Shown piece after piece: positions 8,366-17,112 of a stretch of DNA of 64,000 nucleotides. Under the pieces are notes generated by a model, which was not told the DNA's origin, ran no database searches, and saw nothing but the letters and a program-made list of their open reading frames with translations. The stretch covers positions 186,001-250,000 of the forward strand of contig JAUJMO010000003.1 of assembly GCA_030446805.1 (NCBI GenBank), written 5' to 3'. Position numbers and translations under genes: made by a program. Each line of letters begins with the position of its first letter. Position 1 is the stretch's first letter. This DNA is from Caulobacteraceae bacterium. GTDB taxonomy: Bacteria; Pseudomonadota; Alphaproteobacteria; Caulobacterales; Caulobacteraceae.

Positions 8366-9601
8366 ATGCTCCCAATCCTTCGCCGCAAGCCTTCGCTGGC
8401 CCGCATCGGGATCGCCGCGCCGCAGCGCGCGAGGCCCGACCTGCGCGCCGCGCTCAAGAAACCGGCCGTGGCCGGATCCGGCGCGGCCTCCCTGATCGCC
8501 ATCTGCGCCGTGATCGGCATTTCGGTGGCGGGCGACCCGGCGGCCGGCGCGCCCAGCGTGCGCATCCCCCTTCAGGGTCCGGGCGCGCCTGCCTTGCCGT
8601 CCGGCTGGCGGGACAGCCTCCCGCCCGAAGCGCCTGAGCCGGGGGTGACCCTCGACACCCTGACGCTGGGCGCCGACGTGGGCATGGCGGGCGTGCAGCC
8701 CCTGGACGCTCAGCCCATTCCCATGGCCGCCGCTTCGGCGGTGATCACCCTGCCCGGGGGCGGGCGCATCCTGGGTTCGGCAGAACCCGAACACGCCGGT
8801 CCACGTCGGGTGTTCGCCTCCAACCCCCTGGCGGCCGCGCCCCTGGCCGGCCTGTCCGCCCAGGGGCCCGAAGGGCCTCTGCCCATCATCGGCTCCGACG
8901 GGCGCACCCCGGCCCAGGCGTACGCCCGCCCCTTCCAGGACAACGGCAAGCCCAAGGTTTCGCTGGTGATCGGCGGACTGGGCCTGAACGCCGCCGCCAC
9001 CCGCTCGGCGATCGAGACCCTGCCGCCCGAAGTCACCCTGTCCTTCGTCCCCTATGCGGACGGCCTGCAGGGGTGGATCGACCTGGCGCGGGCCAACGGC
9101 CACGAGGTGCTGCTGGAGATCCCCATGGAGCCCATGGATTATCCGGCCAACGACCCCGGCCCCTACACCTTGCTGGCCCAGGCGGAGCCGGCCGATCTGG
9201 GCAAGCGGATGGACTGGCTGCTGTCGCGCGCCCAGGGCTATTTCGGCGTGACCAACTATCTGGGTGGCCGGTTCCTGGCCTCCGATGCGGGCGTGGGCGT
9301 CTTCGCCGGCACGGTCAAGAAGCGCGGCCTGGCCTTCCTGGACGACGGCCAGGTGCGGAGCAGCCAGGCGGCCGCGGGCCTTCCGCGCGCCTCGGCGGAC
9401 CGCGTGCTGGACGACCAGCTCTCGCCCGAGAGCATCAGCCGCGAACTGGCCGGGCTCGAGACCACGGCCCGCGACCGCGGCCATGCCCTGGGCTCCGGCT
9501 TCGCCTATCCGCTCACTCTGCAGCAAGTGGCGCGTTGGGCGGACGGCCTGTCGGGGCGTGGCTTCCAACTCGCTCCGGCATCGGCCATGACCCGCGGGTG
9601 A
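8366..9601 (+). CDS. Divergent polysaccharide deacetylase family protein (YibQ/DUF610)
   Basis: 411-aa protein with a short cytoplasmic N-terminus, one membrane span (about 34-58) and a proline-rich linker of some 130 residues. A C-terminal divergent polysaccharide deacetylase domain follows (about 193-411). The domain opens with KPKVSLVIGGLGLN and contains LSFVPYAD and EIPMEPMDYP, as in the YibQ family. It is probably periplasmic and acts on envelope glycan, but its substrate is unknown. It follows envC-like and ctpA, as in many proteobacteria, and its last codons overlap the rppH start by 4 nt (GTGA), so the two are translationally coupled. Confidence 0.88.
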   Translation: MLPILRRKPSLARIGIAAPQRARPDLRAALKKPAVAGSGAASLIAICAVIGISVAGDPAAGAPSVRIPLQGPGAPALPSGWRDSLPPEAPEPGVTLDTLTLGADVGMAGVQPLDAQPIPMAAASAVITLPGGGRILGSAEPEHAGPRRVFASNPLAAAPLAGLSAQGPEGPLPIIGSDGRTPAQAYARPFQDNGKPKVSLVIGGLGLNAAATRSAIETLPPEVTLSFVPYADGLQGWIDLARANGHEVLLEIPMEPMDYPANDPGPYTLLAQAEPADLGKRMDWLLSRAQGYFGVTNYLGGRFLASDAGVGVFAGTVKKRGLAFLDDGQVRSSQAAAGLPRASADRVLDDQLSPESISRELAGLETTARDRGHALGSGFAYPLTLQQVARWADGLSGRGFQLAPASAMTRG

Positions 9602-10074
9602 ACCGCCCCACCCATCGTCCCAACGTCGGGATCGTCCTCTTCTCGCGCTCCGGCCAGGTCTGGCTGGGGCGGCGTGCGGGAACCCGCGGACCCTTGAACT
9701 GGCAGTTCCCGCAGGGAGGCGTGGATCCGGGCGAGGACCTGGAAGCTGCCGCCCGCCGCGAGTTGCACGAGGAGACGGGGGTCCGTTCGGTCCAGGTGCT
9801 GGACCGAACGCGCGAGCCCATCACCTATGATTTCCCGCCCGAGGTCCTGGCGCGGCCCGACACCCGGGGCTTTCGTGGCCAGAGCCAGACCTGGTTCGCC
9901 ATGCGCTTCATGGGCGAGGACTCCGAGATCGACCTGGCGGCCGTGCCGCCCGTCGAGTTCGACGCCTGGCGCTGGGCCACCCTGGAGGAGGCGCTGGTGT
10001 CGGTGGTCCCGTTCAAGCGGGAAACCTACGGCCGCCTGGCCCAGGACTTCCGCCGTTTCGCCGAACCGGGCTAA
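9598..10074 (+). CDS. rppH: RNA pyrophosphohydrolase (Nudix)
   Basis: 158-aa Nudix hydrolase that removes pyrophosphate from mRNA 5' ends to start decay. The Nudix box is intact (GGVDPGEDLE then RELHEETGV), preceded by the family-typical VGIVLFSRSGQVWLGRR and LNWQFPQGG, and followed by a QTWFAMRF strand. The GTG start at 9598 overlaps the upstream stop. Length matches alphaproteobacterial RppH/InvA proteins. murI follows after 10 nt. Confidence 0.93.
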   Translation: MNRPTHRPNVGIVLFSRSGQVWLGRRAGTRGPLNWQFPQGGVDPGEDLEAAARRELHEETGVRSVQVLDRTREPITYDFPPEVLARPDTRGFRGQSQTWFAMRFMGEDSEIDLAAVPPVEFDAWRWATLEEALVSVVPFKRETYGRLAQDFRRFAEPG

Positions 10075-10084
10075 GCCCCCCGCC

Positions 10085-10936
10085 ATGGCCATCGGCGTTT
10101 TCGACTCCGGCATCGGCGGGCTGTCCGTCCACCACGCCCTGGTGGACCGCTTTTCGCAGACCGACTTCGTCTATCTGGGCGACCAGGCGCACGCCCCCTA
10201 TGGCCCCCGCGCCGGCCCGGAGATCGTGGAGCTGACCCGCGCGGGCTGCGGGACGCTGTTCGCACGCGGCTGCGACCTGGTGGTCCTGGCCTGCAACACC
10301 GCCAGCGCCATCGCGCTCCGCCGACTGCAGCAGGACTGGCTCCCCGGGGAGCGCGCGCGGCTGGGCCGGCCGGTCAACGTCCTGGGCATCATCGTGCCCA
10401 CCATCGAGGCGGCCACCGGCGTGCAATGGGAGCAGAACCCGCCGCCCCGAGGCGAGAAGCTGGAGCAGCTGGACGTCATCGGCGTCTTCTGCACCCGCGC
10501 CACCGCCGCCAGCCGCGTCTATGAGATCGAGATCGACAAGCGCCGTACGGACGTGGCCGCCTTTTCGGAGCCCTGCGTCAGCCTGGCCGGCTTGATCGAG
10601 TCCGGCGCGCCGCGGGCCGAGCTCAAGGCCCTGGTGGATCGGCATGTGGAGGCCCTGACCCGCCGCATCGGCCGGGCGCCGGACCGGGCCATCCTGGGCT
10701 GCACCCATTATGAGATCACCGCCGATCTGTTCACCGACGCCCTGCCGCCGGGCACGCCCTTGATCCATCAGCCCGGGGCGACGGCCGACGCCCTGGCCCG
10801 CTATCTCCAGCGCCGCCCGGACTATGCGGCCGGCGGTTCGGGGCTACGGACCTTTCTGACGACCGGGACGCCGGGCGCCCAGCACGCGCTGGCGGAGGCC
10901 TTCTGGGGCGCTCCCCTCAGCTTCGAAGCCGTCTGA
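10085..10936 (+). CDS. murI: Glutamate racemase
   Basis: Makes D-glutamate for peptidoglycan. The 283-aa product carries FDSGIGGLSV at the N-terminus, the first catalytic Cys in LACNTASA and the second in LGCTHYE, the two diagnostic racemase motifs, plus YLGDQAHAPYG. The ATG at 10085 is 10 nt after rppH. The final 93 nt overlap the 3' end of the convergent XRE regulator gene. With envC-like, ctpA and the deacetylase homologue it forms a cell-envelope block. Confidence 0.92.
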   Translation: MAIGVFDSGIGGLSVHHALVDRFSQTDFVYLGDQAHAPYGPRAGPEIVELTRAGCGTLFARGCDLVVLACNTASAIALRRLQQDWLPGERARLGRPVNVLGIIVPTIEAATGVQWEQNPPPRGEKLEQLDVIGVFCTRATAASRVYEIEIDKRRTDVAAFSEPCVSLAGLIESGAPRAELKALVDRHVEALTRRIGRAPDRAILGCTHYEITADLFTDALPPGTPLIHQPGATADALARYLQRRPDYAAGGSGLRTFLTTGTPGAQHALAEAFWGAPLSFEAV

Positions 10937-11167
10937 GGCGTCCGCCTCGTCGGAGTCCGGCGGCCCCGGCTCGAACACCAGCAGGTCGCCGGGTTGGCAG
11001 TCCAGCGCACGGCAGAGCGCGTCCAGGGTCGAGAAGCGGACCGCACGCGCCTTGCCCGTCTTGAGGATGGACAGATTGGCCAGGGTCACCCCCACGCGGT
11101 CGGCCAGCTCCGTCAGGCTCATCCGCCGTTCCACCAGCATCCGGTCCAGCCTCACGCGGATCGGCAT
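10844..11167 (-). CDS. XRE-type helix-turn-helix regulator (partner of DUF2975 protein)
   Basis: 107-aa protein with a Cro/CI helix-turn-helix in residues about 1-70: MPIRVRLDRMLVERRMSL, then LADRVGVTLANLSILKTGKA and CRALDCQPGDLLVFEP. This YozG-like type is nearly always encoded next to a DUF2975 membrane protein, as here: its ATG overlaps the DUF2975 stop by one base (TGATG). The C-terminal extension of about 35 residues is low complexity and overlaps the murI 3' end by 93 nt on the other strand, so the tail may be an accident of a lost stop. Targets are unknown; autoregulation of the pair is likely. Confidence 0.85.
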   Translation of the reverse strand: MPIRVRLDRMLVERRMSLTELADRVGVTLANLSILKTGKARAVRFSTLDALCRALDCQPGDLLVFEPGPPDSDEADASDGFEAEGSAPEGLRQRVLGARRPGRQKGP

Positions 11168-11793
11168 CAGATGGTCAGCTCCGCCTCGCGCCGCAGCCGC
11201 GCGCCTTCGCGGAACACCTCGGCCAGCACGAACACCACTGCGACCGAGAACCAGGCGGTGAAGTTGAAGTTCAGGCCCAGGTCGCGCTCGCCCACCCCGT
11301 CGGGCAGCAGCACAAAGACGACGTCGGGCGCGAGCTGGTTCAACAGCTCGAGCGCGCCCAGGCAGAAGCCGATCCAGCGAAGGCGCCGGGCGTTCTCGGG
11401 ATGAAAGGGGTCGCCCCGCGTCAGGGTCACGAACACCCGGCGGAGCCGTCCCGTGATGGCGGCCAGGGCGCCGAGATAGGCGATCAGAAAGGCGCAACCG
11501 ACGGGGATGGCCGGGCCACGAAGCAGCGCCACCACCTGGTCCCGCGTGAGTTCGCTGTTATTGACGGTGATCCGGTTTTCGTCGCCTCGCGGCGGGGCCG
11601 AGCCGGCGTCCTCCACCTGGATCTGGCTGAGCAGGGCGTCGCCGGCCTCGCCGTAGAGAAAGGGCTGGGCGATCAAGGTGCCCAGAAAGACCAGGCTGAA
11701 GAAGATCAAGCCGATCCAGACGATCACATTGGCCGCGTCCAGGGCCGCCTTGAGGACGCTGGAGACCGATCCGGGGCCGAGCGCGCGAAGCAT
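11167..11793 (-). CDS. DUF2975 domain membrane protein
   Basis: 208-aa integral membrane protein with four predicted spans (about 22-44, 95-118, 140-160 and 172-192) and a polar loop between the first two. It shows the DUF2975 signature around LTRGDPFHPENARRLRWIGF. Function is unknown; the strict pairing with a small XRE regulator suggests a membrane sensor controlling the regulator, which is inference. It is the first gene of the two-gene minus-strand unit, 78 nt from the downstream end of the small peptide gene at 11872. Confidence 0.85.
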   Translation of the reverse strand: MLRALGPGSVSSVLKAALDAANVIVWIGLIFFSLVFLGTLIAQPFLYGEAGDALLSQIQVEDAGSAPPRGDENRITVNNSELTRDQVVALLRGPAIPVGCAFLIAYLGALAAITGRLRRVFVTLTRGDPFHPENARRLRWIGFCLGALELLNQLAPDVVFVLLPDGVGERDLGLNFNFTAWFSVAVVFVLAEVFREGARLRREAELTI

Positions 11794-11871
11794 GACCTTG
11801 GTTCTAGGCCGGGTCGCGACCGGCGCCCATACAGAAGGCGCCGGCCGCCGCTCCGGCCCGGAGGCTCACCT

Positions 11872-11991
11872 TCAGAGAACGCCGGAGTTGAGGACGAACA
11901 TCACGCCGCCCAGCGGCAGGCCGGCCACCATGATGGCGAGGATGACGGGAGCGGCGAAGCGGTCGAGCGTGTTGCTGAGGGAATTGGTCAT
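11872..11991 (-). CDS. 39-aa single-span membrane peptide
   Basis: The peptide MTNSLSNTLDRFAAPVILAI... has an amphipathic start and one hydrophobic span (about 13-36), ending in LNSGVL. A strong AGGAGAG ribosome-binding site lies 8 nt before the ATG at 11991, which is why I prefer it to a more distant in-frame ATG. I recognise no family. The upstream DNA (12000-12181) is unusually A+T-rich for this window and contains a CtrA-like site, suggesting real regulation of a real gene. Confidence 0.65.
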   Translation of the reverse strand: MTNSLSNTLDRFAAPVILAIMVAGLPLGGVMFVLNSGVL

Positions 11992-12120
11992 GGAAGTCTC
12001 TCCTTTGAATTGCTGCACTGCACCAGTGCGGTTTAGATTTGATTTAGAAGCGGTTTCGCCGAGGTTCCGTCGTTCCGTCTTCGCCAAGAACGGATACGCC
12101 AGCCTTATGGCCAAGCCTAA

Positions 12121-12135
12121 TTACATATCGTTTAA
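12121..12135. promoter_or_regulatory. CtrA-like site (TTAC-N7-TTAA)
   Basis: TTAC-ATATCGT-TTAA differs at one base from the Caulobacter CtrA consensus TTAA-N7-TTAA. It sits in an A+T-rich divergent spacer between the 39-aa membrane peptide gene and rdgB, 47 nt ahead of rdgB. One mismatch and the short motif leave a real chance of coincidence. Confidence 0.35.
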
Positions 12136-12181
12136 CGGCATGAAGCTTCCGTAATGTCCTACAGGGCTGTAATGCAGCCGC

Positions 12182-12781
12182 ATGGCCCTGACCCTGTCCG
12201 GCGTGACCCGCCTGCTCCTCGCCACCCACAATCGGGGCAAGGCGCGCGAGATCGCCGCCCTGCTGGACGGGCGCTTCGAGATCGTGACTGCGGGCGAGCT
12301 GAACCTGGCCGAGCCGGAGGAGACGGAGGCCACCTTCGTGGGCAACGCCGTGCTCAAGGCGCGGGCGGCCGCCGACGCTTCCGGCGCCGTGGCGCTGGCC
12401 GACGACAGCGGCCTGTCCGTGGCGGCGCTGGGCGGGGCGCCCGGCGTGCTCTCGGCGCGCTGGGCGGGGGAGTTCAAGGACTTCGCTGCGGCCACCGCGC
12501 GGGTGGAGGCGGAGTGGCGGGCCCTGGCCGCCCCCGACCGTTCGGCCTGGTTCACCTGCGCGCTTGCGGTCGCCTGGCCCGCGGGGGCCTGCGTGGCGGT
12601 GGAGGGGCGGGTCGACGGCGAGCTGGTGTTTCCCGGCCGGGGCGGGCGCGGCTTCGGTTACGACCCCATCTTCCGCTTGCCGGACGCGGAGCTCACCTTC
12701 GGCGAAATGGACCCTGATGTGAAACACGCGGTCGGCCACCGGGCCGCGGCCTTCTCCAAGCTGAAGGCCGCATTGTTTTGA
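12182..12781 (+). CDS. rdgB: XTP/dITP diphosphatase (non-canonical purine NTP hydrolase)
   Basis: 199-aa house-cleaning enzyme that hydrolyses ITP, dITP and XTP to monophosphates, keeping deaminated purines out of nucleic acids. Motifs: [14 protein letters not shown] at the N-terminus, [10 protein letters not shown] with the catalytic Asp pair, and [10 protein letters not shown] plus [10 protein letters not shown] near the C-terminus. First gene of an operon in which rdgB, hemW, rsmI, yraN, sirB1-like and gshB all overlap by 1 to 4 nt. Its TGA overlaps the TTG start of hemW. Confidence 0.95.
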   Translation: MALTLSGVTRLLLATHNRGKAREIAALLDGRFEIVTAGELNLAEPEETEATFVGNAVLKARAAADASGAVALADDSGLSVAALGGAPGVLSARWAGEFKDFAAATARVEAEWRALAAPDRSAWFTCALAVAWPAGACVAVEGRVDGELVFPGRGGRGFGYDPIFRLPDAELTFGEMDPDVKHAVGHRAAAFSKLKAALF

Positions 12782-13926
12782 GCGCGCCGCCGCCGATCGG
12801 CGTTTATCTGCACTGGCCGTACTGCGCCCGCATCTGTCCCTATTGCGACTTCAACGTCCGCCGCGACCGGGGGCAGGTGGAGGAGCAGGCGTCGCTGGTG
12901 CGCGCCATGGTGGCCGATCTGGAGAACCAGGCGCGCCTGACCGGGCCGCGAACGCTGGTGTCCGTCTTCCTGGGCGGCGGCACCCCGTCGCTGATGCGGC
13001 CGGAATCGGCCGCCGAGCTGGTGGAGACCGCGCGCCGGCTCTGGACCCCGGCCGCCCAACTCGAGGTGACGTTGGAGGCCAATCCCACCGACGCCGAGGC
13101 CGAGCGGTTCGGGGCCTTCGCCGCGGCAGGGGTGAACCGCCTTTCGCTGGGGGTCCAGTCGCTGGACGAGGCCGAGCTGCAGTTCCTGGGGCGCAACCAT
13201 GACGCGGGCGCGGCGCGCCGGGCGGTGGCGCTGGGCCACGCCGCCTTTCGGCGGCTCTCGGTGGATCTGATCTATGCCCTGCCGGGGCAGACGCGGCAGC
13301 TCTGGGGCGCCCGGTTGGAGGCCGCGCTGGCCGAGCTCGCCCCCGAGCATGTCTCGGCCTATCAGCTGGGCGTCGAGCCTGGGACGGCCTTTCACCGGGC
13401 GGTCGGGCGGGGGATCTGGAGCCCCGCCGACCCTGACCGAGCGGCCGACCTCTACCAGCTCACCCAGGACCGCTTGGGCCGCTCCGGTTTCGACGCCTAC
13501 GAGATTTCGAACCACGCCCGCGGCGAGGCGGCTCGCTCGCGCCACAACCTCGTCTACTGGCGCGGCGAGGACTATGCGGCGGCCGGGCCCGGCGCGCACG
13601 CGCGGCTCACCGTGGGGGGCGTGCGCCACTCCGGCATGGGCCGGAGGCGGCCTGCCGACTACCTCCGTTCCGTGGGCGAGAGCGGCTCGGGTTTCGAGGC
13701 GTTGGAGGCGCTGGACGCCCGCGACACCGCTCTGGAGCGGTTGATCCTGGGCCTGCGGACGGTGGAGGGCGCGCCCCTGGACGAACTCTCCAGCCTGCCG
13801 CTCAACGATGGGGCGCTGCGGGGGCTGAGCCGCCGGCGCCTGGTTCAGGTCCGCGACGGGCGCCTCACAGCCACGCCGCGGGGCCGCCTTGTGCTGGACC
13901 GCCTTTGCATGGAGCTTGCGGCCTGA
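12778..13926 (+). CDS. hemW: Radical SAM haem chaperone HemW
   Basis: 382-aa radical SAM protein that binds haem and delivers it to membrane respiratory proteins; formerly called oxygen-independent coproporphyrinogen oxidase-like. The Fe4S4 motif is [10 protein letters not shown] (CxxxCxxC), with the extra downstream Cys of true coproporphyrinogen dehydrogenase absent. GGGTPSL and [19 protein letters not shown] are family-typical. It starts at a TTG that shares bases with the rdgB stop (TTGA), so it depends on coupling. The rdgB-hemW pair is a widely conserved order. Confidence 0.94.
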   Translation: MSAPPPIGVYLHWPYCARICPYCDFNVRRDRGQVEEQASLVRAMVADLENQARLTGPRTLVSVFLGGGTPSLMRPESAAELVETARRLWTPAAQLEVTLEANPTDAEAERFGAFAAAGVNRLSLGVQSLDEAELQFLGRNHDAGAARRAVALGHAAFRRLSVDLIYALPGQTRQLWGARLEAALAELAPEHVSAYQLGVEPGTAFHRAVGRGIWSPADPDRAADLYQLTQDRLGRSGFDAYEISNHARGEAARSRHNLVYWRGEDYAAAGPGAHARLTVGGVRHSGMGRRRPADYLRSVGESGSGFEALEALDARDTALERLILGLRTVEGAPLDELSSLPLNDGALRGLSRRRLVQVRDGRLTATPRGRLVLDRLCMELAA

Positions 13927-14795
13927 TGCCCGCCCAGCGGCCTAATCTCGAGCTGACCGAGGCCAAGCCGCTGCAGCCGGGCCTGCACATCGTCTCCACG
14001 CCGATCGGCAACCTGCGCGACATCACCTTGCGGGCGCTGGACACCCTGGCCGCCGCGGATCGGGTCTTCGCCGAGGACACGCGCACCGCGGCCAAACTGC
14101 TGTCCGCCTTCGGCCTGAAGAACCGGCTGGAATCGTATCACGACCACAATGGCGAGGCGGCCCGCCCGCGGGTTCTGGCGGCGCTGGCGGCGGGGGAAGG
14201 CGTGGCGCTCGTCTCCGAAGCGGGCACGCCGCTCATCTCCGACCCCGGTTTCAAACTGGTGCGCGAGGCCGCCGCAGCGGGTCACCCGGTCTATGCGGTG
14301 CCCGGTCCTTCCGCCGTGCTGGCCGCCCTGACCGTAGCCGGCCTGCCCACCGACCGCTTCCTGTTCGCAGGTTTCCTGCCGCCCAAGTCGGTCGCCCGCC
14401 GCCGAGCCTTGGAGGAGTTGGCCGCGGTTCGGGCCACCCTGGTGCTGTTCGAGAGCGGGCCGCGGCTGCCCGACCTCTTGCGCGACATGGCCGAGGTGCT
14501 GGGCGCGCGGGAGGCCGCCGTCGCGCGCGAACTGACCAAGCTCTACGAGAGCTGCGTGCGGGCGCCCCTGCCCGAGTTGGCCGCCGATCCGCGGTTCGGA
14601 ACCGTCAAGGGCGAGATCGTGGTCCTGGCCGCCCCCGGTGAGGCCAGTGCGGAGCCGGCCGACGCCGATGCCGCCCTGCGCGAAGCTCTGGGGCGGCTGT
14701 CGCCGGGCGAGGCCGCCGGCGAGGTGGCCCGAGCGCTCAATCTGCCGCGTCGGGACCTGTACCGCCGCGCCCTGGCCCTCAAGGTCGAGGAGTGA
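13926..14795 (+). CDS. rsmI: 16S rRNA (cytidine1402-2'-O)-methyltransferase
   Basis: 289-aa SAM-dependent methyltransferase of the tetrapyrrole-methylase fold that modifies C1402 in the ribosomal P site. Diagnostic segments are VSTPIGNLRDITLRAL, AEDTRTAAKLL, GTPLISDPGF and VPGPSAVLAAL. The ATG at 13926 overlaps the hemW stop by one base, so I prefer it to an ATG 7 codons upstream. yraN follows with a 4-nt overlap, the usual rsmI-yraN pairing. Confidence 0.96.
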   Translation: MPAQRPNLELTEAKPLQPGLHIVSTPIGNLRDITLRALDTLAAADRVFAEDTRTAAKLLSAFGLKNRLESYHDHNGEAARPRVLAALAAGEGVALVSEAGTPLISDPGFKLVREAAAAGHPVYAVPGPSAVLAALTVAGLPTDRFLFAGFLPPKSVARRRALEELAAVRATLVLFESGPRLPDLLRDMAEVLGAREAAVARELTKLYESCVRAPLPELAADPRFGTVKGEIVVLAAPGEASAEPADADAALREALGRLSPGEAAGEVARALNLPRRDLYRRALALKVEE

Positions 14796-15193
14796 GGCCG
14801 GCGGCCGCCAGGGTTCGACGCGGCGCCGCGGCGCGCCGCTCCGGCCGGGGCGCCGAGGTGCTGGCGGCCGTCTGGTTGATGGCCAAGGGCTATCGCATCC
14901 TGGGCTTCCGGCTGCGCACGCCCCATGGCGAGATCGACCTCTTGGCGCTGCGCGGCCCCGTGCTCGCCGTGGTGGAGGTGAAACGCCGCCGGACCCTGGA
15001 CGAGGCCCGCTTGGCCGTTTCGCTGGACCAGCGCCGCCGCCTGATCCGCGCGGCCACGGCGGTGGCGGGGTCCAGGCGGGCGCTCCACGGGCGTCGCATC
15101 CGCCTGGACCTGTTCGCTCTCGCGCCCGGCGCGCGTCCGTGCCACATTGCGGACGCATGGGTTGATGTGACGGGCCAGGGGTTTACGCCTTGA
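14792..15193 (+). CDS. yraN: YraN family endonuclease-like protein (UPF0102)
   Basis: 133-aa protein with the restriction-endonuclease-like fold of UPF0102. The conserved stretch is GEIDLLALRGPVLAVVEVKRR, containing the Glu/Asp...E.K catalytic-like residues. The basic N-terminus (RPAAARVRRG) is common. Biological role is not established; it is thought to act on nucleic acids. The GTG start overlaps rsmI by 4 nt and its own stop overlaps the next TTG start, so it lies mid-operon. Confidence 0.9.
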   Translation: MRPAAARVRRGAAARRSGRGAEVLAAVWLMAKGYRILGFRLRTPHGEIDLLALRGPVLAVVEVKRRRTLDEARLAVSLDQRRRLIRAATAVAGSRRALHGRRIRLDLFALAPGARPCHIADAWVDVTGQGFTP

Positions 15194-16002
15194 GCATGAC
15201 GCGTGGAGAAGCGGAAACGGCGTTGGAGGCCCTGGGGCGCCGTTCTGAGGCCGAGTTCGTGCTGTGGGACGCGGCCCTGCTCTGCGCCCAGCACGACGAC
15301 CCCGCGCGCGATTGCGCGGGAGCTCGCGCCGTGGTGGCGGAAGCGGCCGACCGGCTGTCGCGCCGTCTGGAGCGCCAGCCCTGCGACGAAGCGCTGGCGG
15401 ACGCGCTCTGCGGCGATCTCGATTTCTCGGGCGACGTGCTGAATTACGACGACTTGGCCAATGCGGACATGATCAGCGTCTGCCAGCGCCGCAAAGGCCT
15501 GCCGGTGGCGCTGGGCGTGGTGTTCCTGACGGCGGCTCGGGCTTGCGGCCTGGACCTGCAGGGGGCGGACTTCCCGGCCCACTTCCTGCTCCGCCTGGAG
15601 CACGAGGAAGGACCGCTGGCGGTGGACCCCTTCGCGGGCGGGCGCGTGGTGATGCCCTCCGAACTGGTCCGCCGGGCGTTGCACGCCGGGCTCACGCCCG
15701 GTGCGGCGGACGATCTCGAGACGCTGATGAACCCCATTCCGGATCGGCGCGTGCTGATCCGCTTGCAAAACAATGTCTATGCGCGAGCCTGGCACGCTGG
15801 CGACTACGCCCGAGCGGAGCGGACCGCCATTCGCCGCGCCCTGCTGGACCCGGCCGATCACCGTCCCTGGATCGATGTGGCCGCGGCGCGCGAGGCGCAA
15901 GGCGCGCTGAACGGGGCCATGGACGCCTTTTCCCGCGCCGCGGAGCTGGGCGGCGCGCCCGCCGGGCCCGCCCGCCACCGCCTCCGTCTCAAGTTGAACT
16001 GA
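15190..16002 (+). CDS. SirB1/transglutaminase-like protein with TPR tail
   Basis: 270-aa cytoplasmic protein of the SirB1 N-terminal (transglutaminase-like, DUF1347-type) family. The core includes [19 protein letters not shown], the [13 protein letters not shown] segment, and HFLLRLE with VDPFAGG. The C-terminal 80 residues form a TPR-like helical repeat. The canonical Cys of active transglutaminases is not obvious (SVCQRRKG holds one Cys). The TTG at 15190 is preferred over an ATG two codons later because an AGGGG site lies 8 nt ahead of it and it overlaps the yraN stop. Function unknown. Confidence 0.82.
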   Translation: MSMTRGEAETALEALGRRSEAEFVLWDAALLCAQHDDPARDCAGARAVVAEAADRLSRRLERQPCDEALADALCGDLDFSGDVLNYDDLANADMISVCQRRKGLPVALGVVFLTAARACGLDLQGADFPAHFLLRLEHEEGPLAVDPFAGGRVVMPSELVRRALHAGLTPGAADDLETLMNPIPDRRVLIRLQNNVYARAWHAGDYARAERTAIRRALLDPADHRPWIDVAAAREAQGALNGAMDAFSRAAELGGAPAGPARHRLRLKLN

Positions 16003-16985
16003 TGCCCCAACCCCGAAGTCTCGCCGTGGCCCTCCAGATGGATCCGCTGGAGGCGGTGAAGGTGGACGCCGACACCACCTTCATGATGGCCATGGAGGCC
16101 CAGAACCGGGGCCACCGTTTGTGGGTCTACGGACCGGAGCGCCTGGCGCTGGAGGCCGACGGCGCGGCTGTGCGGCTGTTCGCGCGGGCCCGCTCCGTCC
16201 GTATCCGTCCGGTCCAGGGCGAGCATGCCGACTTCGGCCCCGAGGAACGCGTCGACCTGGGGACGATGGACGTGATCCTGATGCGGCAGGATCCGCCCTT
16301 CGACATGGCCTATGTCACCGCCACCCACCTGCTGGAGACCATCCACCCGCGAACCCTGGTGGTGAACGATCCAAAGGCGGTCCGGGACGCTCCCGAGAAG
16401 CTGTTCGTCCTCGGGTATCCGGAACTCACGCCCCCGACGCTGGTCTCGCGCGATCCGGGCGCCATCGCCGACTTCCGCGCCCGGCACGGGGACATCGTGC
16501 TGAAGCCGCTCTATTTCGGCGCGGGCTCGGGCGTGGCCCGGGTCAAGGCCGACGATCCCAACCTGGACGCCTTGCTGGAGCTGCACGGGCAGCTCGGCCG
16601 CGAACCGGTGATCGCCCAAGCCTTCCTGCCGGCCGTGACCCGGGGCGACAAACGCATACTGCTGATCGACGGCGAACCGGTGGGCGGCATCAACCGCGTG
16701 CCCGCGGCAGGCCAGATCCGCTCCAACATGGCGGTCGGCGGGCGCGCCGAGCCGGTGGAGCTGGATGCACGGGACCGCGAAATCTGCGCGGCGATCGGGC
16801 CGGAGCTGAAGCGCCGCGGGCTTTTGTTCGTGGGCATCGACGTGATCGGGGGCATGCTGACGGAGGTGAACGTCACCTCGCCCACGGGCGCCCAGCAGCT
16901 AAAGCGCTTCGGCGGGGCGGACGCGGCCATGGCCCTCTGGGATCGGATCGAGGCGATCCGAAGCGCTCCGTCCACGGGAAGGTGA
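16002..16985 (+). CDS. gshB: Glutathione synthetase
   Basis: 327-aa ATP-grasp ligase joining gamma-glutamylcysteine and glycine. Family landmarks: [19 protein letters not shown] at the N-terminus, [33 protein letters not shown] (ATP loop) and [10 protein letters not shown] with the metal-binding Asn near the C-terminus. The length is normal. ATG overlaps the sirB1-like stop by one base. Last gene of the rdgB operon: a 127-nt gap with a LexA box separates it from comM. Confidence 0.96.
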   Translation: MPQPRSLAVALQMDPLEAVKVDADTTFMMAMEAQNRGHRLWVYGPERLALEADGAAVRLFARARSVRIRPVQGEHADFGPEERVDLGTMDVILMRQDPPFDMAYVTATHLLETIHPRTLVVNDPKAVRDAPEKLFVLGYPELTPPTLVSRDPGAIADFRARHGDIVLKPLYFGAGSGVARVKADDPNLDALLELHGQLGREPVIAQAFLPAVTRGDKRILLIDGEPVGGINRVPAAGQIRSNMAVGGRAEPVELDARDREICAAIGPELKRRGLLFVGIDVIGGMLTEVNVTSPTGAQQLKRFGGADAAMALWDRIEAIRSAPSTGR

Positions 16986-17038
16986 GTTGTCGGGCCTCCG
17001 ACCATCTTCCTTTCAGATGGCTTAACAATACCGCTTGC

Positions 17039-17053
17039 GTTCTCTACCTGTTC
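17039..17053 (+). promoter_or_regulatory. LexA (SOS) box upstream of comM
   Basis: GTTC-TCTACCT-GTTC exactly matches the alphaproteobacterial SOS box GTTC-N7-GTTC. It lies 60 nt ahead of the comM start, where it could block a promoter. To my recollection comM belongs to the LexA regulon in Caulobacter, which supports the call. Confidence 0.8.
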
Positions 17054-17112
17054 TTGTTCTGCTCCGCCCGTCTGAGTTAGCGTGTGGATAAGTAGCTCAA
17101 CCGGAGGACGGC

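Noticed and set aside
17002-17020. Intrinsic terminator after gshB (CCATCT/AGATGG)
   Set aside because: Only a 6-bp mixed stem and no T-run follows; too weak to call.
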